From Tetragonia tetragonoides (lineage: Eukaryota; Streptophyta; Magnoliopsida; Caryophyllales; Aizoaceae): a DNA stretch of 64,000 nucleotides. The stretch is taken from contig CM076151.1 of NCBI GenBank assembly GCA_038025085.1, positions 11,878,501 through 11,942,500 on the forward strand, written 5' to 3'. Below are positions 60,301-64,000 of the stretch, in pieces (within the stretch, counting starts at the first letter, position 1; each line of letters starts with the position of its first letter). Position numbers and translations under genes: made by a program. The notes beneath the pieces are model-generated. The model saw only the letters and a program-made list of their open reading frames with translations, was not told the origin of the DNA and ran no database searches.

Positions 60301-62015
60301 GTTATTATAGGGCTCAAAAGTCTTTCTTCAAAGCAAACTTGTTTACGTACCATATTTGGATGACGCTGGATTATTTTCCAGTGCTCTGGCTTCCCCATCC
60401 CCACCCCCCAGGATTAGTTGAACTGCATATTGTCTGCATCTGCTTCGTTTAATAAACTATACATACCAAGATGTGTATTTCTGCATCTGCTCTTGCTCCC
60501 CACATCTGTATCAGTTAATTATCAAAAGGCCCATGGTCATAATATGATCATTATACATTCCCAGCTGATTGTAAATTAACCAGTTTATTGGTCGACAAGC
60601 TTCATTTGTTGTTTTAGGCATATACATGCAAATATCCAATGCTCGTTTCATTCATATAAAGTTGCGTGATATGGTTTAAGTTGTATAAAAGCTGACAATA
60701 ATTTTCCTCACTTTCTGGTTTTGCAGGTGGTGGGCTCCTTCAAAATTTGATCCAGCAAAATCACCTATGCTGTTCTTTAAGGATGGGGCACCTATAGTGC
60801 CTCCAAGGGTTCCTGATGTTGGTCTAGATATTGTTTTGAAACACATGGTAATATGTCAACTTTTGTTTTTGAATAACAATTTGTGCACGACTATTAAAGC
60901 ACAAGAGTTTGTGCTTTGAAGTTAGGCTACTCTCTCAAGTCTCATGCAATACTTCGCAGTCTTCTCACTAGAAATGAGGGGCACTACCGAATCACCAAAG
61001 GAGACTAAAATTGATGCACTGGTTTCATATTGATTTCATAATGCTGAGTTTGCCAATATCCAACCACACTATATGAATTTGATGCTTGATGAGCCAGATT
61101 GAGCAGCGAGAGTTTCTAAGAATGGTAGTCTGCGTCCACCTTCCCACCTCCCCACCTTCCCACCCCCCCCACCCACCCAAAGATAATAAATTGAACTGCA
61201 ACTGTTTATGCATAAAACATCATAGGGCACATGCATCTAATAGGAAGTTCCGTCTTGTTTTCATATTTGTATCTGTGTTCGGCTTTCTTCTTAGGGGATG
61301 TTCGACTATGTTAGACAGTTACTCATTTGGTTGTTTAGTTAGTTATTCGTGTCTTTCTGTTTTGATTTCAGATATCATTTGTAGAAAGCAAAATGCGACC
61401 TGGTGGAGTAAAAGTTTTCCGTACACAATCGCCCAGACATTTTGAAGGAGGAGACTGGGACCGAGGTGGCTCTTGTCCCCGCATAAACCCTTTGTTGCCA
61501 AAAGAAGTAGGTCTTAATTTTGTTATTATTATCCAATGAACTCGAGTAGTTTTATTCATTTGTTTTTTCATTTTCAAGCTTTTGGCTGCAAAAAGCTGAT
61601 TTAATCTTGACTTTAGTTTTAAATTAACAGAAGAAAATTCTTACACTTTAGTTTTATCTGCAACAAGCATTTGAAATCTTCCTTCTGCGTGCATTGTGCA
61701 GCAGCTAGAAAAAGGTATTCTGCGAATTTGACTTTGGTTTCATCTGCCTAGGTTGAAGAACTCTTCGCAGTGGAGCAGAATGGGACAAATGTCGAGACAC
61801 GTCTGGTCAATCATCACCTGGACAAGGCCCTCAAAGGATCTAGCTTCCATGTTTTGAACATAACCCATATGAGTGAGTTTAGAGCAGATGCTCATCCATC
61901 CAAAGCTGGTGGAAAGAAGCATGATGATTGTATGCATTGGTGCTTACCTGGAATTACTGATACATGGAATGATCTATTTGTTGCGTATTTGGAAAACATC
62001 AAAGCTCACAACTGA
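57324..62015 (+). CDS. TBL12: Trichome birefringence-like protein, TBL12/13-type
   Basis: Golgi type II membrane protein of the TBL/DUF231 family, members of which O-acetylate wall polysaccharides such as xylan. Exons: 57324-57765, 58137-58314, 59229-59369, 60727-60847, 61372-61506 and 61752-62015 (1281 bp, 426 residues; all GT-AG, phases agree). The N-terminus has an unusual His-Asn repeat from a CACAAC microsatellite, then one membrane anchor (SLTSFLFLSLLCFASLLLAF). The TBL domain starts at CDFTDGKWVYDPTPR. The catalytic GDS block is GFIGDSLNRN, and the second block is HDDCMHWCLPGITDTWNDL, which carries the DxxH pair (Asp-Cys-Met-His). Between them are GHWWWAPSKFDP and FRTQSPRHFEGGDWD. Overall text resembles TBL12 and its closest relatives; the acetyl acceptor is not predictable. 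A LINE lies in intron 3. Confidence 0.92.
57329..57370 (+). repeat. Coding CACAAC microsatellite
   Basis: About seven CACAAC hexamers encode (His-Asn)n right after the start of the TBL protein, on the cytosolic side of the membrane anchor. Confidence 0.95.
59421..60103 (-). mobile_element. 5'-truncated LINE in TBL intron 3
   Basis: On the minus strand the element encodes the end of a plant L1-type ORF2: YHWFRASHPKWGPGK, then LPRHRMISWIAAQGKLLTIE and a decayed Cys-rich part, the zf-RVT region, and AAVYEIYQERNVRLFQEKAR near the 3' end. A poly-A tail is seen as a T-run at about 59419-59430 on the + strand. Flanks GCTTCTCTTTGTATCTTT (from 59404) and GCTTCTTACTTCGTATCTTT (60104-60123) look like a target duplication with small differences. 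Stops in the frame show it is dead. Confidence 0.82.
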
Positions 62016-62352
62016 AATTTTCTTGTCATTAGCATTTTGATGTGTTTCCATTGTCATTTTCCATCATTTTACATTGCGAGTTCAGCTGTTATCCCACTTC
62101 CTACTTCAAATCTTTCAGAAAATATCCGTACAGTGCCAGTAGACAATTCAATATCGCACCTAGTGCTCTTTAACTTGAGTGAATAGAGTGATGAAAAGAG
62201 AGTTGTACGAGCACTATTGGATTTATAGGGCTCTTGAAGCACTTGACATCTTGGTACTCTCCCATATCGTTGAATACCACTCTCTTTAACTTCAGTAAAT
62301 AATTTGTATTCCTCATATATTCAAAAATAAGTTCAAACATCTTAGTATTGTC
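62016..62352. other. TBL 3' region
   Basis: Downstream untranslated and intergenic sequence up to the hAT-type MITE. No separate gene is seen. Confidence 0.5.
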
Positions 62353-63011
62353 TAGAGGTGTCAAACAGGTCGATCAGGTCGGGTTTGGGTTCGGTCACTT
62401 TCGGTCAAGTCATTTAACAGGTCGGGTTGTTTCATTTTCGGGTTGAGAAATGCTTGTTCATGACCCAATATGTTCGGGTTCAGGTCGACCCAACGGGTTG
62501 AACACTTATTTTTTAATTTGGTTGTAATTTCATAATTAATTCTATTTTCAACTTTAAAATAAAAATTTCCACACTAATGATATCAGACATAAAATATATG
62601 ATTCTAGTAATATTTCGTAAGGTTTTCACTTGTTATTGGGTTTCTACTAATGCAAACTAAGTATCAAAATCCATACCAATAGAACAATTACTCAAAATCA
62701 TTTCATTAGTATTAAAAAAACCCTTATTTAAGAGAAATTTGAAATTACAAACGTCAAAGTGAGTTGATAGGTAAGAAATTTTGATATGATAAAGTTTTTT
62801 ATCACCCACTTTTCTCATGTTGAGGTGTTTTATTTTGAACGTGCCAACCCAACGGGTCGACCCAGAGCGAGTTTGAATTTGACCCAATAAATGTCGGTTT
62901 TTCGGGTTCGATATGCATCGGGTTTTGAGTTGGAATTCTTTGTTCATAACACAGACTTTTCGGGTCGGTATGGGTCGAGTTTTCGGGCCGGATCAAATTT
63001 TGACAGCTCTA
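62353..63011. mobile_element. hAT-type MITE with 8-bp target duplication
   Basis: 659 bp, starting TAGAGGTGTCAAACAGG and ending with the complement-like TTTGACAGCTCTA. Flanks are GTATTGTC (62345-62352) and GTACTGTC (63012-63019), an 8-bp duplication with one mismatch. Both ends are rich in GGGTCGGGT-type words, like the fragment at 2483. Size, termini and duplication length fit non-autonomous hAT elements. Confidence 0.8.
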
Positions 63012-63093
63012 GTACTGTCGCATTATTTACAGTTACCAATATGAATTCCTTTCAAGCTGAAATAAATTTACAGGATAACATATAGTAGGAGCC

Positions 63094-64000
63094 CTACTCG
63101 TCATCATCAAAATCCATCACCACCCTAAGCTTCCTTCTCTTTGCCGAACTCTTCTCAGGTGATGCACTAGGGACACGTTCATCCCCTGAATCTTCCAATT
63201 CCCTATAATTGTTTACATCCTGGGGGTCATCAGCATCATTACCAAGTGTAAGACCCCTATGTTCCTGACTAGTATTGACAGTGGCACCATTTTCGGAACT
63301 GCCACCCTGATGTGAATTGTTATTCCCGGAATCTTCATGCTTGAGCAAAGGACTTCTCTCGCCAAGAGTGCTAGTCTCTGCGGCCTGATCTTCTGAACCG
63401 CTACTGTGTCTGTGAGGCCTTGGGGCCTCAACATTATTTTCAGCAGATTCTGTTTCCCCCCTTTCATCCCTAGAAAGACAGAACTTGTGTCATTCAAAAC
63501 ACAGGTAAAAACTACTATAATCTGGTCAACAGGCCCATATAACAATATTTGTGGTATTGTGATGGCTCCCAAACGAAACACAAATAATCACTTCGCTGCG
63601 GAACAAAATGAACTCTCATAATCCGAGAGCCTTTCTTAGCCAGACAATCTAAAATCGTTAGGTGCAGCATATTTTATGCAGTATGATGAACCTCAGGAAT
63701 GAACCAGAAGGTCAAACTATGGGCTGCAAAAGCAAAAGCAAGCTAACATTTACCAAAATGTGGAATCAAACTGTTGTGCGACCTGGGAAAACAATGCTAA
63801 ATATGTAAACATGAACTGTGATGGGAGGAAGATGGTCCATACATTATTTTTTATTTAATGCAAACATTAGCTCTAAACCTAACTGTACTGCTAAACATCA
63901 TACCTGTCACCCGATCCTACAGCAATCTGAATTTCATGAAGCGGTTCAGCAACAAGCTGTTCTAAAGAACTGCTTGTGTGGTTATCTTCTCCTTTTGAGC
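63094..64000 (-). CDS. Unrecognised acidic, Ser-rich protein, C-terminal two exons
   Basis: Partial gene continuing beyond the window. The last exon is 63094-63469 and the upstream one is 63905 to at least 64000. The intron 63470-63904 has GT-AG ends, and the joined frame is open (EIQIAVGSGD, then RDERGETESAENNVEAPRP). The visible part is hydrophilic, low in complexity and rich in Ser, Glu, Asp, Gly and Asn. It ends SSAKRRKLRVVMDFDDDE, where KRRK is a plausible nuclear localisation signal and the terminus is strongly acidic. I see no domain and do not recognise the family; a nuclear or chromatin-linked protein is a guess. Confidence 0.7.

Overview
The window is nuclear DNA from a flowering plant, almost certainly a eudicot. 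It is AT-rich, genes are split by GT-AG introns, plant-only families are present (SLAC/SLAH anion channel, G-type lectin receptor kinase, LRR receptor-like protein, TBL, MAKR), and there are many plant transposons. I lean towards the Amaranthaceae/Caryophyllales (spinach, beet, quinoa type) but cannot prove that from the sequence. There are no operons. Each gene stands alone and the space between genes is mostly transposon debris.

Genes from left to right: a possible spliced leader transcript (about 3.25-4.2 kb, +); an S-type anion channel of the SLAH2/3 type (6.56-10.8 kb, +); a one-exon membrane-associated kinase regulator like MAKR6 (23.3-24.1 kb, -); a possible, unidentified minus-strand spliced locus (26.5-34.3 kb) that would hold a Copia element in an intron; a G-type lectin receptor-like kinase with a 1-bp frame break (36.2-39.6 kb, +); a plant WDR91 homologue with LisH and WD40 regions (40.2-49.4 kb, +); an intronless LRR receptor-like protein (50.5-53.5 kb, +); a TBL12/13-like wall O-acetyltransferase (57.3-62.0 kb, +); and the last two exons of an unrecognised acidic nuclear-type protein (63.1-64 kb, -, running off the window).

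Mobile DNA with readable ends: four Stowaway-like MITEs (40, 350, 11257, 19047); two long-TIR foldback elements with 8-9 bp target duplications (1235-1596, 4519-5450); a CACTA element of about 3.8 kb (14448-18253) that contains a nested Harbinger-type MITE, a giant TTA microsatellite and an RCC1-type exon fragment; a Tourist-like element (19327-19705); a degenerate Copia element in the unusual order RT-LTR-gag (about 27.97-32.9 kb); two damaged copies of one TRIM retrotransposon (12.8-13.2 kb and 32.9-33.24 kb); a GC-rich MULE-type MITE in a WDR91 intron (47023-47413); a tRNA-derived SINE with an 18-bp duplication (50051-50233); a 5'-truncated LINE in a TBL intron (59421-60103, -); and a hAT-type MITE (62353-63011).

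The feature I could least explain is a GC-rich tandem repeat with a period of about 313-320 bp. It forms two separate arrays, 11.7-12.8 kb and 54.2-56.1 kb. Both arrays lead into the same roughly 110-bp non-repeated terminal sequence, so the arrays look like parts of one undescribed mobile element and not like ordinary satellite DNA.

The identifiable genes have no shared pathway. Three of the products would sit at or span the plasma membrane (anion channel, lectin kinase, LRR-RLP), the MAKR protein is predicted to bind its inner face, the TBL protein acts in the Golgi and WDR91 on endosomes.
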